12,346 nt of DNA, taken from NCBI GenBank assembly GCA_002373975.1, contig DFKZ01000092.1:1-12346 (forward strand). Reading direction: 5' to 3'. The stretch is from Lachnospiraceae bacterium UBA3632 (GTDB taxonomy: Bacteria > Bacillota > Clostridia > Lachnospirales > Lachnospiraceae). Under the pieces are notes generated by a model, which was not told the origin of the DNA, did no database searches, and saw only the letters and a program-made list of their open reading frames with translations. This document shows positions 1-6,773 of the stretch, in pieces (the first letter of the stretch is position 1; each line of letters begins with the position of its first letter). Both the position numbers and the translations under genes were made by a program.

Positions 1-329
1 ACGAGATGAAGCTGATCGTTGACCTTATCTATCAGTCAGGATTTGCCGGAATGAGATATTCAATCTCCAACACCGCAGAATACGGCGATTACATCACCGG
101 TCCCAAGCTCATTACCGAAGATACCAAGAAGGCTATGAAGAAGATCCTTTCCGATATCCAGGACGGAACCTTTGCCAAGGAATTCCTTCTTGAGATGTCT
201 GCAGGTAAGCAGGTACATTTCCAGGCTATGAGAAAGCTTGCTTCCGAGCATCCTTCAGAGAAGGTCGGCGAGGAAGTTCGTAAGCTCTACAGCTGGAACA
301 ATGAAGAGGATAAGCTTATCAATAACTGA
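1..329 (+). CDS. ilvC: Ketol-acid reductoisomerase, C-terminal part (5' end outside window)
   Basis: IlvC is the NADPH- and Mg-dependent enzyme that isomerises and reduces acetolactate or acetohydroxybutyrate, the second common step of valine and isoleucine synthesis (and of leucine through ketoisovalerate). Only the last 108 or so residues are present; the frame is open to the left edge and the first whole codon is Glu at 3-5. The segment EMKLIVDLIYQ followed by RYSISNTAEYGDYITGP is the C-terminal knotted helical domain of class I KARI. If the usual numbering of short-form enzymes is applied, the Glu at 3-5 falls at the metal ligand near position 230 and the second Ser of YSIS at the substrate-binding Ser near 251, giving a total of about 337 residues, normal for class I. 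The internal ATG at 6 is not a start. The stop TGA (327-329) shares its A with the start of the next gene. Identification is firm from the family motif. Confidence 0.95.
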   Translation, partial: EMKLIVDLIYQSGFAGMRYSISNTAEYGDYITGPKLITEDTKKAMKKILSDIQDGTFAKEFLLEMSAGKQVHFQAMRKLASEHPSEKVGEEVRKLYSWNNEEDKLINN

Positions 330-1408
330 TGATGACCAATTCTGTTTCTAAAAGAAAAGTTCATTTGGATATTTTCAGATTCATTGCCATGTTTCTTGTT
401 ATGTACGGTCATACGGGAAACAAGGCAATGAATCATTATCTTGTGGAAGGCGATGCGTTTTCTTATTATTTCTGCATCGCTTTCCATGTTATTACCATAG
501 CAAGTCCGTCGATGTTTTTCTTTATATCGGGCGGGCTTCTTTTGGGAAAAGAAGAGAGCATAAAAGATGTGCTTAAGAAGCGTATCTTAAGATATGCCAT
601 TGTGCTTGTATCCTTCAAGGTATTACAGCTTGTTTATACCTTGTTGACAAATCCCGATTATCTGCAGAATCCCGCATATCAGACTAATCCCGTAAAGACG
701 TTTTTCGGAGTTGTCTATACGCAGCATGTTGTGGCACAATATTGGTTTTTGGCTTATTATATGGCCTTTCTGATATTGCTTCCGCTTCTTAGGATACTTG
801 CCCGCAATATGCAGGATAAGCATTTCATGTATCTGATAGTAATATATTTCATTTTCGAAGTGGCACTAGTTATCTTCGAATTCTTTATGGAATATGACAG
901 GATAGATCTGTATTTCCCGCTGTTTGACCAGATTGTGATCAAACCGCTTATCGGGTATTTTGTTATAACTCGGCTCGGAGATAAGGTGAACGATAAAAAG
1001 TTCCTGCTGTGTTTAAACGGAGCAGGGCTGATATTCTATGTATTTAATATTTATTATTCACATAGGATACTTGTTGAAACCGGTAGCCTTAACACTCTCG
1101 AGGGACTTATGCTTTTTACCGCACTTATCGTTTATTGTGATGTGAAATTCATAAGCGATAAGCTAAAGCTCGGAGAAAAGAGATTTGCTTCATTTATTTC
1201 TTTTTGTGCTGCCGGGGGTATCGTGACTTATCTGCTTGATCCACAGCTTCACAGGATAACTGAATTTGTATATGACAAGTCTTATATGACCATTAAATGG
1301 TTCCCGGCAGGCATACTGTGGACAGTGTGTGCACTTGCCATCGGAATACCTTTCGCGTGGCTTCTTAGAAAGATTCCTTATGTCGGCAGGCTGTTCGGGG
1401 GCAAATAA
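329..1408 (+). CDS. Acyltransferase family 3 membrane protein
   Basis: This is a 359-residue polytopic membrane protein of the acyltransferase-3 family (OafA/WecH/NRPS-like O-acyltransferases), which transfer acetyl or other acyl groups to sugars or other extracytoplasmic or membrane-linked acceptors. The N-terminus carries the family signature: basic residues, then LDIFRFIA (Asp14, Arg17), then the presumed catalytic His28 in VMYGHT. About ten hydrophobic segments follow and the length is typical for a stand-alone family member without a SGNH domain. The acceptor cannot be read from the sequence. The ATG at 329 overlaps the ilvC stop (TGATG) and a second ATG follows at once at 332. The purine stretch GAAGAGGA (303-310) lies too far upstream to be a normal Shine-Dalgarno site, so translation probably depends on ribosomes finishing ilvC. 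Its place inside a branched-chain amino acid operon is odd and does not obviously explain its function; a hitchhiking cell-envelope gene is the plainest reading. Confidence 0.85.
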   Translation: MMTNSVSKRKVHLDIFRFIAMFLVMYGHTGNKAMNHYLVEGDAFSYYFCIAFHVITIASPSMFFFISGGLLLGKEESIKDVLKKRILRYAIVLVSFKVLQLVYTLLTNPDYLQNPAYQTNPVKTFFGVVYTQHVVAQYWFLAYYMAFLILLPLLRILARNMQDKHFMYLIVIYFIFEVALVIFEFFMEYDRIDLYFPLFDQIVIKPLIGYFVITRLGDKVNDKKFLLCLNGAGLIFYVFNIYYSHRILVETGSLNTLEGLMLFTALIVYCDVKFISDKLKLGEKRFASFISFCAAGGIVTYLLDPQLHRITEFVYDKSYMTIKWFPAGILWTVCALAIGIPFAWLLRKIPYVGRLFGGK

Positions 1409-1440
1409 TACTATTTAGAAATGATCGGAGGAAACACAAA

Positions 1441-2712
1441 ATGGGAATGACGATGACCCAGAAGATCCTTGCAAACGGTGCAGGGTTAAGTGAGGTAAAA
1501 GCAGGCCAGCTTATCATGGCAAAGCTTGATCTTGTACTCGGAAATGATATCACAAGCCCGGTAGCCATCAAGGAGATGGAGAAAATGAAGACCACCGGAG
1601 TGTTCGACAAGGATAAGATCGCTCTTGTACCCGATCATTTTGCTCCCAATAAGGATATTAAATCGGCAGAGCACTGCAAATGTGTCAGAGAGTTTGCCAG
1701 AAGAAACGAGATCACCAATTATTTTGAGATGGGTGAAATGGGCATTGAACATGCACTTCTTCCCGAAAAAGGACTAACTGTTCCCGGTGATGTGATAATC
1801 GGAGCGGACTCGCACACATGCACATACGGCGCTCTCGGTGCATTTTCAACAGGTGTCGGCTCCACAGACATGGCTGCGGGAATGGCTACCGGCGAAGCAT
1901 GGTTTAAGGTTCCTTCCGCTATAAAGTTTAATCTTGTGGGCAAGCTCCCCAAGTGGGTGTCCGGCAAGGATGTGATACTCCACATCATCGGAATGATAGG
2001 TGTTGACGGAGCACTTTACAGATCCATGGAGTTTACCGGCGAAGGTGTGCATGAACTCTCAATGGATGATAGGTTCACAATAGCGAACATGGCTATAGAG
2101 GCAGGCGGAAAGAACGGTATTTTCCCTGTTGATGACAAGACCATTGCTTACCTTAAGGAGCATACAAACAGAGAATACAAAGTGTTTGAAGCGGATGCCG
2201 ATGCGGAATATGATGAGGAATACACAATAGACCTTTCAAGCTTAAGACCTACCGTATCATTCCCTCATCTTCCCGAAAACACTCACACTATAGATGAGAT
2301 CAAAAAGATGGATCCCATAAAGATAGATCAGGTAGTTATCGGATCATGCACAAACGGAAGAATTGACGATCTTCGTATAGCTGCTTCCGTATTAAAGGGC
2401 AGGAAGAAGACAAAGGATATGCGCCTTATCGTGATCCCTGCCACACAGGCTGTGTATATGCAGGCTATGGAAGAGGGACTTATAAAGACCTTTATAGAAG
2501 CAGGGGCTGTAGTATCAACTCCTACCTGCGGACCCTGCCTTGGAGGATATATGGGCGTTCTTGCGGCAGGTGAGCGCTGCGTATCAACAACTAACCGCAA
2601 CTTTGTGGGACGTATGGGCCATACCGAATCTGAAGTGTATCTTGCAAGCCCTGCTGTTGCTGCGGCAAGTGCGGTTACGGGCACCATCAGCTGCCCATGC
2701 GAGCTTGACTGA
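1441..2712 (+). CDS. leuC: 3-isopropylmalate dehydratase, large subunit
   Basis: LeuC with LeuD forms the cytoplasmic [4Fe-4S] isomerase that turns 2-isopropylmalate into 3-isopropylmalate in leucine synthesis. At 423 residues it is the short LeuC form common in Clostridia and archaea, rather than the roughly 465-residue enterobacterial form. Aconitase-family motifs are in place: DHFAPN at 65-70, GADSHTCTYGALG at 121-133, and the three cluster cysteines Cys303 (VIGSCTNGR) and Cys363/Cys366 (PTCGPCLGG). The substrate loop of the small subunit is in the next gene, so the pair is complete. The start ATG is preceded by a strong Shine-Dalgarno GGAGG (1427-1431) nine bases away; ATG codons three and five codons... 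downstream (Met3, Met5) are less well spaced. The short form also includes homoaconitase and citramalate-isomerase relatives, but ilvC upstream supports the leucine assignment. The last residues (SCPCELD) look like a normal family C-terminus. Confidence 0.95.
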   Translation: MGMTMTQKILANGAGLSEVKAGQLIMAKLDLVLGNDITSPVAIKEMEKMKTTGVFDKDKIALVPDHFAPNKDIKSAEHCKCVREFARRNEITNYFEMGEMGIEHALLPEKGLTVPGDVIIGADSHTCTYGALGAFSTGVGSTDMAAGMATGEAWFKVPSAIKFNLVGKLPKWVSGKDVILHIIGMIGVDGALYRSMEFTGEGVHELSMDDRFTIANMAIEAGGKNGIFPVDDKTIAYLKEHTNREYKVFEADADAEYDEEYTIDLSSLRPTVSFPHLPENTHTIDEIKKMDPIKIDQVVIGSCTNGRIDDLRIAASVLKGRKKTKDMRLIVIPATQAVYMQAMEEGLIKTFIEAGAVVSTPTCGPCLGGYMGVLAAGERCVSTTNRNFVGRMGHTESEVYLASPAVAAASAVTGTISCPCELD

Positions 2713-2761
2713 GCAGGTTTACAGAGAATATTTACATTTCTGAGTATAGGAGATTGATAAA

Positions 2762-3247
2762 ATGAACGCAAAAGGTACAGTTTTTAAATACGGAGACAAT
2801 GTTGATACCGATGTTATAATCCCCGCAAGATATCTCAATTCCAGTGATCCCGCAGAGCTTGCAACTCACTGCATGGAGGATATCGATAAGGATTTTGTCG
2901 GGAAGGTTAAAAAGGGCGATATAATAGTCGCAAACAAGAATTTCGGATGCGGTTCATCAAGAGAGCATGCACCAATTGCCATAAAAGCGTCGGGAGTAAG
3001 CTGTGTTATCGCCGAGACATTCGCCCGTATTTTCTACCGTAATTCAATAAATATCGGGCTTCCCATCATAGAGTGCCCCGAGGCTGCAAAGGCTATAGAA
3101 GCAGGGGATGAAGTGGAAGTTAATTTCGATACCGGTATAATTACCGATATCACAAAAAATATGACTTTTCAAGGCCAGGCCTTCCCTGAATTCATGCAGA
3201 AGATCATAGCAAGTGAAGGATTGGTAAATTACATAAATAATCGTTAA
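2762..3247 (+). CDS. leuD: 3-isopropylmalate dehydratase, small subunit
   Basis: This is the swivel-domain partner of LeuC in isopropylmalate isomerase. It has 161 residues, the short LeuD form that accompanies short LeuC. Family motifs are NVDTDVIIPARYL near residues 13-25 and NFGCGSSREHAP at 60-71, the substrate-recognition and active-site loop, followed by GVSCVIAETFARIFYRNSINIGLP at 78-101 (read as the usual hydrophobic core and the NS-N-GLP turn). The ATG is preceded by AGGAG (2748-2752) at a spacing of nine bases, a standard site. The 49-base gap after leuC contains no hairpin, so the two are almost certainly co-transcribed and made in equal amounts. Nothing unusual is seen in the protein. 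It ends the amino acid part of the operon: no leuB or ilvD follows inside the window. Confidence 0.95.
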   Translation: MNAKGTVFKYGDNVDTDVIIPARYLNSSDPAELATHCMEDIDKDFVGKVKKGDIIVANKNFGCGSSREHAPIAIKASGVSCVIAETFARIFYRNSINIGLPIIECPEAAKAIEAGDEVEVNFDTGIITDITKNMTFQGQAFPEFMQKIIASEGLVNYINNR

Positions 3248-3248
3248 T

Positions 3249-3273
3249 GATTATTTGTCACGCATAAACAATC
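3249..3273 (+). repeat. Imperfect inverted repeat after leuD
   Basis: The sequence GATTATTTGT (3249-3258), a five-base loop, and ATAAACAATC (3264-3273) can pair over ten positions with one A-C mismatch and one G-T wobble. It begins two bases after the leuD stop. No run of T follows, so it does not qualify as an intrinsic terminator; it could stabilise the 3' end of the leu mRNA, or be chance in AT-rich DNA. It is the only visible structure between leuD and the MATE gene. Confidence 0.25.
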
Positions 3274-3286
3274 GCTAAATACAAAT

Positions 3287-4660
3287 ATGGCATCTGGTTC
3301 TTTATCTGTTAAAAAATACGAAATAGACATGTGCAACGGCCCGCTGCTTGGAAAGATGCTGAAGTTTTACTTCCCTTTAATGGCTTCATCAATGCTTCAG
3401 TTACTTTTCAATGCAGCGGATATTATCGTTGTGGGAAGATTTGCGGGCCCGGAGGCACTTGCGGCTGTCGGTTCAACATCTTCACTGATAAACCTGCTCA
3501 CCAACCTTTTTATGGGGTTGTCGGTTGGCGCAAATGTTATGGTTGCCAGATATTACGGCGCCGACCAGGATGACGAGCTTTCTGATATGGTGCACACAGC
3601 AATAACAACGGCGCTGATAAGCGGGGTCGTTCTTCTTGCTGTCGGTCTTTTTTTGACCGGGCCGATCCTTACGGCTATGGGAACCACAGCCGATGCTTTA
3701 CCTCTCGCCAAGATTTATATACGTATATATTTTTGCGGCATGCCCTTTATGATGCTTTATAATTTCGGAGCCGCCATCTTGCGGGCCATCGGAGATACAA
3801 GAAGACCTTTTATCTATCTGTTTATCTCGGGCCTTATAAACTTTGTCCTGAATCTTGTATTTGTTATTCCCTTTAAGATGAGTGTATCGGGAGTGGCGCT
3901 TGCCACTGTCATTTCGCAGGGTATAGCCGCATTTCTTATAATCAGATGCCTTATGAATACAGATGCGGCCTACAGGCTTATTCTCACAAAGCTGCATGTT
4001 ACCGGAGATAAATTCCTTAAAATGATCGGAATCGGCATTCCGGCAGGGCTTCAGGGGGTACTTTTCTCTTTCTCAAACGTAATAATCCAGTCATCCGTCA
4101 ACACCTTTGATACAACGGCCGTTGCCGGAAACACTGCCGGGATGAATCTTGAAGGATTTGTCTACATGGCTATGAACGCCTTTTCACAGACATCCTTAAG
4201 CTTTTCCGGGCAGAACTACGGTGCGCGCAAATTCGACAGGATAAAGAAGATCATGTGGCTATCACTTATCTGCGTCACTGTTACCGGACTTATCTTCGGC
4301 GGAACGTTTATACTGTTTGCAAAGCCGCTGCTGCATCTTTATACAACGGACCCGGCGGTTATTTCGTACGGTGTGCTGAGGCTAAGATATATCTGTGCAG
4401 CATATTTTCTCTGCGGTACAATGGATACGATAGTAGGTGTTCTCAGAGGGATGGGTTATTCCGTTATGCCTATGATCGTGAGCCTTACCGGAGCATGTCT
4501 GTTCAGAATAGTATGGATATTTACAATCTTCAGACAGGTTCACAAGCTTGAGGTTCTGTATATCTCTTATCCCATAAGCTGGTTTATCACAACGGCTGTT
4601 CATCTTATCTGTTTTGCGATATGTTTCAGCAGGGTGAGCAAAGGAAGATCACAATCTTAG
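3287..4660 (+). CDS. MATE-family multidrug/metabolite efflux protein
   Basis: This 457-residue inner membrane protein belongs to the MATE (MatE/NorM-DinF) antiporters, which export cationic drugs or metabolites using a Na+ or H+ gradient. It shows the two-lobe layout of twelve membrane segments: the first lobe opens with LGKMLKFYFPLMASSMLQLL (21-40) and the classic FNAADIIVVGRFAGPEALAAVG (41-62), and the second begins around residue 245 with IGIGIPAGLQGVLFS. The clostridial subgroup motifs SGQNYGARKFDRIK (307-320) and VLRGMGYSVMPM (385-396) are present. Substrate cannot be inferred. The start is uncertain: neither the ATG at 3287 nor Met15 (3329) has a Shine-Dalgarno sequence. Homologues usually begin shortly before the GPLLGKML segment, so both are possible; I keep the longer form. 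It may be the last gene of the upstream transcript or have its own weak promoter in the 39-base gap. ruvA begins 40 bases after its stop, behind a separate promoter. Confidence 0.92.
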   Translation: MASGSLSVKKYEIDMCNGPLLGKMLKFYFPLMASSMLQLLFNAADIIVVGRFAGPEALAAVGSTSSLINLLTNLFMGLSVGANVMVARYYGADQDDELSDMVHTAITTALISGVVLLAVGLFLTGPILTAMGTTADALPLAKIYIRIYFCGMPFMMLYNFGAAILRAIGDTRRPFIYLFISGLINFVLNLVFVIPFKMSVSGVALATVISQGIAAFLIIRCLMNTDAAYRLILTKLHVTGDKFLKMIGIGIPAGLQGVLFSFSNVIIQSSVNTFDTTAVAGNTAGMNLEGFVYMAMNAFSQTSLSFSGQNYGARKFDRIKKIMWLSLICVTVTGLIFGGTFILFAKPLLHLYTTDPAVISYGVLRLRYICAAYFLCGTMDTIVGVLRGMGYSVMPMIVSLTGACLFRIVWIFTIFRQVHKLEVLYISYPISWFITTAVHLICFAICFSRVSKGRSQS

Positions 4661-4665
4661 AAGAG

Positions 4666-4694
4666 TAGAAAACAGATCGTTTTTATGTTAAAAT
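4666..4694 (+). promoter_or_regulatory. Promoter of ruvA giving a leaderless or near-leaderless mRNA
   Basis: A vegetative-type promoter can be read as -35 TAGAAA (4666-4671, four of six bases match TTGACA), a 17-base spacer and -10 TAAAAT (4689-4694, five of six match TATAAT). The -10 is extended by TG at 4686-4687 with one base between. Only six bases separate it from the ruvA ATG at 4701, so a normal start distance of about seven bases puts the first transcribed base on the A of ATG. No Shine-Dalgarno sequence exists in this interval. The match is good but promoter calls by eye in AT-rich gaps are never certain. Confidence 0.6.
4669..4683. repeat. Inverted repeat inside the ruvA promoter
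   Basis: AAAAC (4669-4673), a five-base centre AGATC, and GTTTT (4679-4683) form an exact inverted repeat that touches the -35 and fills the first part of the spacer. That is a typical operator position. It does not fit the Gram-positive LexA box (CGAAC-N4-GTTCG), having a five-base centre and lacking the outer CG. It is too AT-rich to make a strong RNA hairpin, although the following T run recalls a weak terminator for the MATE gene. Confidence 0.3.
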
Positions 4695-4700
4695 AATTCT

Positions 4701-5318
4701 ATGTTTGCTTTTGTTGAAGGATTACTTGATGAACTGAATATTGATTCATGTGTGGTGGATGTCGGAGGATTTGGCGTTAATGTCGGGATCAGCTCACGAA
4801 CATCCCTTTTAATGCCGGGTATGGGTGAACATGTTAAGCTTTATACCTATACATCAGTCAGGGAGGACGGTATAAGCCTTTACGGGTTTGCGGACAGAGA
4901 TGAGCTGTCACTGTTTAAGCTGCTTATAAGTATAAGCGGAGTGGGACCAAAGGCAGGGCTTTCCATACTTTCGGCAATGGACCCTCAGACTCTCAGAATG
5001 GCCATAATCTCGGAAGACCCCAAGGCTATAGCCAAGGCTCAGGGTGTCGGTGCCAAAACGGCTCAGCGTATAGTGCTCGAGCTTAAGGATAAGATAAAGA
5101 TAACCGACAGGGATTTTGCTCCGGGAATCGAAGGCGCAGCCGCGGTACCTGCCGGAGGAGATTCTTCATTTACATCCGATATGGAAGATGCTGTATCTGC
5201 ACTTGTGGCTCTGGGTTACGGTATAACCGAATCCAGAAAAGCGGTGGGAAGCGTTGAAGGCGCTGCGGATATGGATTCAAGTGCGCTTCTGAGCGCTTCT
5301 TTAAAGAAGCTTTATTAA
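4701..5318 (+). CDS. ruvA: Holliday junction DNA helicase subunit RuvA
   Basis: RuvA binds four-way DNA junctions as a tetramer and recruits the RuvB motor for branch migration in recombinational repair. At 205 residues it has the usual size. Domain I is the OB fold (1 to about 63), opening with the typical MFAFVEG start and ending in REDGISLYGFADRDE. Domain II holds two helix-hairpin-helix motifs, ISGVGPKAGLSIL (78-90) and AQGVGAKTAQRIVLEL (113-128). A flexible acidic/alanine-rich linker (about 137-157) leads to domain III (158-205), the RuvB-binding three-helix unit with VSALVALGYG. Because the conserved N-terminus starts exactly at the ATG, this start is secure, yet no Shine-Dalgarno sequence precedes it; the promoter lies directly upstream. 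ruvB follows after 37 bases. No ruvC is seen nearby, in keeping with Firmicutes that use RecU instead, though that cannot be tested here. Confidence 0.96.
   Translation: MFAFVEGLLDELNIDSCVVDVGGFGVNVGISSRTSLLMPGMGEHVKLYTYTSVREDGISLYGFADRDELSLFKLLISISGVGPKAGLSILSAMDPQTLRMAIISEDPKAIAKAQGVGAKTAQRIVLELKDKIKITDRDFAPGIEGAAAVPAGGDSSFTSDMEDAVSALVALGYGITESRKAVGSVEGAADMDSSALLSASLKKLY
5295..5316 (+). repeat. Palindrome and T-rich tail at the 3' end of ruvA
   Basis: GCTTCT (5295-5300), TTAA, AGAAGC (5305-5310) is a perfect 16-base palindrome that can form a six-pair stem with a four-base loop, followed by TTTATT. It lies within the last codons of ruvA. The stem is short and half AT and the tail is interrupted, so it would be at best a weak attenuator between ruvA and ruvB rather than a terminator. 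Confidence 0.22.
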
Positions 5319-5355
5319 TACGACCGATCAGAAAATTTTGCGATAGTGGTTTGAT

Positions 5356-6345
5356 ATGCCAAGAACTATAGAGACCAGAGTTACAGAAGAAGACAAAAAA
5401 ATAGAGACATCTTTAAGGCCGCAGACATTATCTTCCTATATCGGGCAGTCACAGATAAAGGAAGGTGTCTCCATAGCCATAGAAGCTGCAAAGGCGAGGG
5501 GTGAAGCTCTCGATCATGTGCTTTTATACGGACCGCCCGGTCTTGGAAAGACTACGCTTGCCGGAATTCTTTCAAATGAGATGGGCACACATCTTAAGGT
5601 GACAAGCGGCCCTGCCATCGAGAAAAGCGCAGAGATGGCTGCTATACTCAATTCTCTCCAGGAGGGAGATCTGCTTTTCATTGACGAGATCCACAGGCTT
5701 AACAGACAGGTGGAGGAAGTGCTTTATCCCGCAATGGAGGATTTTTGCATAGATGTGATCATCGGTAAGGATTCTTCGTCATCAAGCAGATCGGTAAGGC
5801 TTCCGCTTCCGCATTTTACACTGGTGGGTGCTACGACAAGAGCAGGCCTTCTGACCGCACCTTTAAGAGACAGGTTCGGACTTATCTATAAGCTTGAGTT
5901 TTACACAGTTCCCGAGCTTACTCAGATAATCATGGCTTCGGCCGATAAGCTTGAAGTTACGATAAGCCTTGACGGTGCCAAGGAACTGGCCAGAAGAAGC
6001 CGCGGGACTCCGCGTCTTGCCAACCGCATACTCAAAAGAGTGAGAGATTATGCGCAGGTAAGGTATGACGGAGCAATAACCGGGGAGATAGCTGTAGAAG
6101 CTCTCGATATGATGGCGGTAGACAGGCTCGGGCTTGATCATGTGGACAGAAATATCCTGTCGACCATAATAAAGAAATTTGACGGCGGTCCCGTGGGACT
6201 TGATACGCTGGCTGCCGCCACAGGGGAAGACCCGGGCACTATAGAAGATGTATATGAGCCATACCTGGTGCTTAACGGTTTTATAAATCGCACTCCCAAG
6301 GGAAGAGTTGCGACCGACAACGCATACAGGCATATGGGGCTTTGA
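5356..6345 (+). CDS. ruvB: Holliday junction branch migration ATPase RuvB
   Basis: RuvB is the hexameric AAA+ motor that drives branch migration with RuvA. The 329-residue protein is full length. Seen in order: LRPQTLSSYIGQ (20-31), DHVLLYGPPGLGKTTLA (53-69) containing the Walker A GPPGLGKT (59-66), Walker B LLFIDEIH (106-113), LNRQVEEVLYPAMEDF (115-130), the sensor 1 GATTR (158-162), the RGTPRLANR sensor 2/arginine region (216-224), and a C-terminal winged helix ending in TPKGRVAT and AYRHMGL. A run of five serines (140-144) replaces the usual short GPSAR-type turn of the beta-hairpin near residue 140 and seems about two residues longer than in many homologues. The start ATG has only a weak ribosome site (AGTGGT at 5345-5350). 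The next gene, zapA, begins 32 bases after the stop. Confidence 0.96.
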   Translation: MPRTIETRVTEEDKKIETSLRPQTLSSYIGQSQIKEGVSIAIEAAKARGEALDHVLLYGPPGLGKTTLAGILSNEMGTHLKVTSGPAIEKSAEMAAILNSLQEGDLLFIDEIHRLNRQVEEVLYPAMEDFCIDVIIGKDSSSSSRSVRLPLPHFTLVGATTRAGLLTAPLRDRFGLIYKLEFYTVPELTQIIMASADKLEVTISLDGAKELARRSRGTPRLANRILKRVRDYAQVRYDGAITGEIAVEALDMMAVDRLGLDHVDRNILSTIIKKFDGGPVGLDTLAAATGEDPGTIEDVYEPYLVLNGFINRTPKGRVATDNAYRHMGL

Positions 6346-6363
6346 TATATGTGGAGAAGCTAA

Positions 6364-6369
6364 AAGGAG
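6364..6369 (+). promoter_or_regulatory. Shine-Dalgarno sequence that fixes the zapA start
   Basis: AAGGAG lies eight bases before the ATG at 6378 and decides the start. An in-frame TTG at 6342 would add 12 residues overlapping ruvB, but those residues are not part of the ZapA fold and have no ribosome site of their own. Confidence 0.8.
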
Positions 6370-6377
6370 TATTAACC

Positions 6378-6773
6378 ATGGCAGAATCAAAGATTACAAT
6401 AGGCGGCAAAGCTCTTGTAATATCCGGCAGTGATTCGGAAGGTCATTTACAGGAAGTTGCCGATTACGTTAATAAGAAATTATCCGAGGCTCAGGCCGCT
6501 CCGGGATACAATAAAATGACCAACGATACAAAGATCATGCTTCTGGAGCTGAATATGGGAGATGATTATATCTCCGCAAAGAGCGGACTCGATGAGGCCA
6601 TGACCAATCTGGCATCAAGGGATAAAGAGATCTACGAGCTTAAAAGAGAGAATGAAAGCCTTAAAAAAGAGCTTGAGACCGCAAAGAAACAGGTGGAGGA
6701 GCTTCAAAACGGCGCTGCGGAGAATGCGGCAAAGATAATGAGGCTCGAAACGGAACTGAAGAATAAAAAATGA
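6378..6773 (+). CDS. zapA: Cell division protein ZapA (FtsZ-ring stabiliser)
   Basis: ZapA is a small cytoplasmic protein that cross-links FtsZ filaments and promotes Z-ring assembly. From the ATG at 6378 the protein has 131 residues. The N-terminal globular part shows the ZapA pattern: KITIGGKALVISGSDSEGHLQEVADYVNKKL (roughly residues 5-36, given here in pieces: ITIGGKALVISG, then HLQEVADYVNKKL), followed by a helix with DTKIMLLELNMGDDYI. From about residue 75 to the end there is a long charged heptad-like coiled coil rich in Glu and Lys, as in Firmicute ZapA, where it makes the dimer and tetramer contacts. It is clearly longer than the roughly 85-residue B. subtilis protein. The stop TGA overlaps the next ATG (ATGA, 6770-6773), so the U32 gene is translationally coupled. 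Position between ruvB and wall-synthesis genes supports the division role. Confidence 0.9.
   Translation: MAESKITIGGKALVISGSDSEGHLQEVADYVNKKLSEAQAAPGYNKMTNDTKIMLLELNMGDDYISAKSGLDEAMTNLASRDKEIYELKRENESLKKELETAKKQVEELQNGAAENAAKIMRLETELKNKK

Noticed and set aside
2328..2771. A 147-residue minus-strand open frame opposite the end of leuC
   Set aside because: It lies wholly opposite a strongly identified gene apart from its first codons, has no ribosome site or recognisable domain, and looks like a codon-use shadow.
4645..4658. Hairpin AAGAT-CACA-ATCTT at the end of the MATE gene as a terminator
   Set aside because: The stem is five AT-rich pairs inside the coding sequence and is not followed by a T run.
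4669..4683. LexA (SOS) box upstream of ruvA
   Set aside because: The repeat has a five-base centre and AAAAC/GTTTT arms, which does not match CGAAC-N4-GTTCG; kept only as a generic inverted repeat.
6342..6377. N-terminal extension of ZapA from a TTG at 6342
   Set aside because: The ATG at 6378 has a strong AAGGAG at ideal spacing and matches the start of the ZapA fold; the extra 12 residues overlap ruvB and resemble nothing in the family.
5863..6390. A 175-residue minus-strand open frame opposite ruvB
   Set aside because: It mirrors conserved RuvB sequence, has no family resemblance and no independent support.
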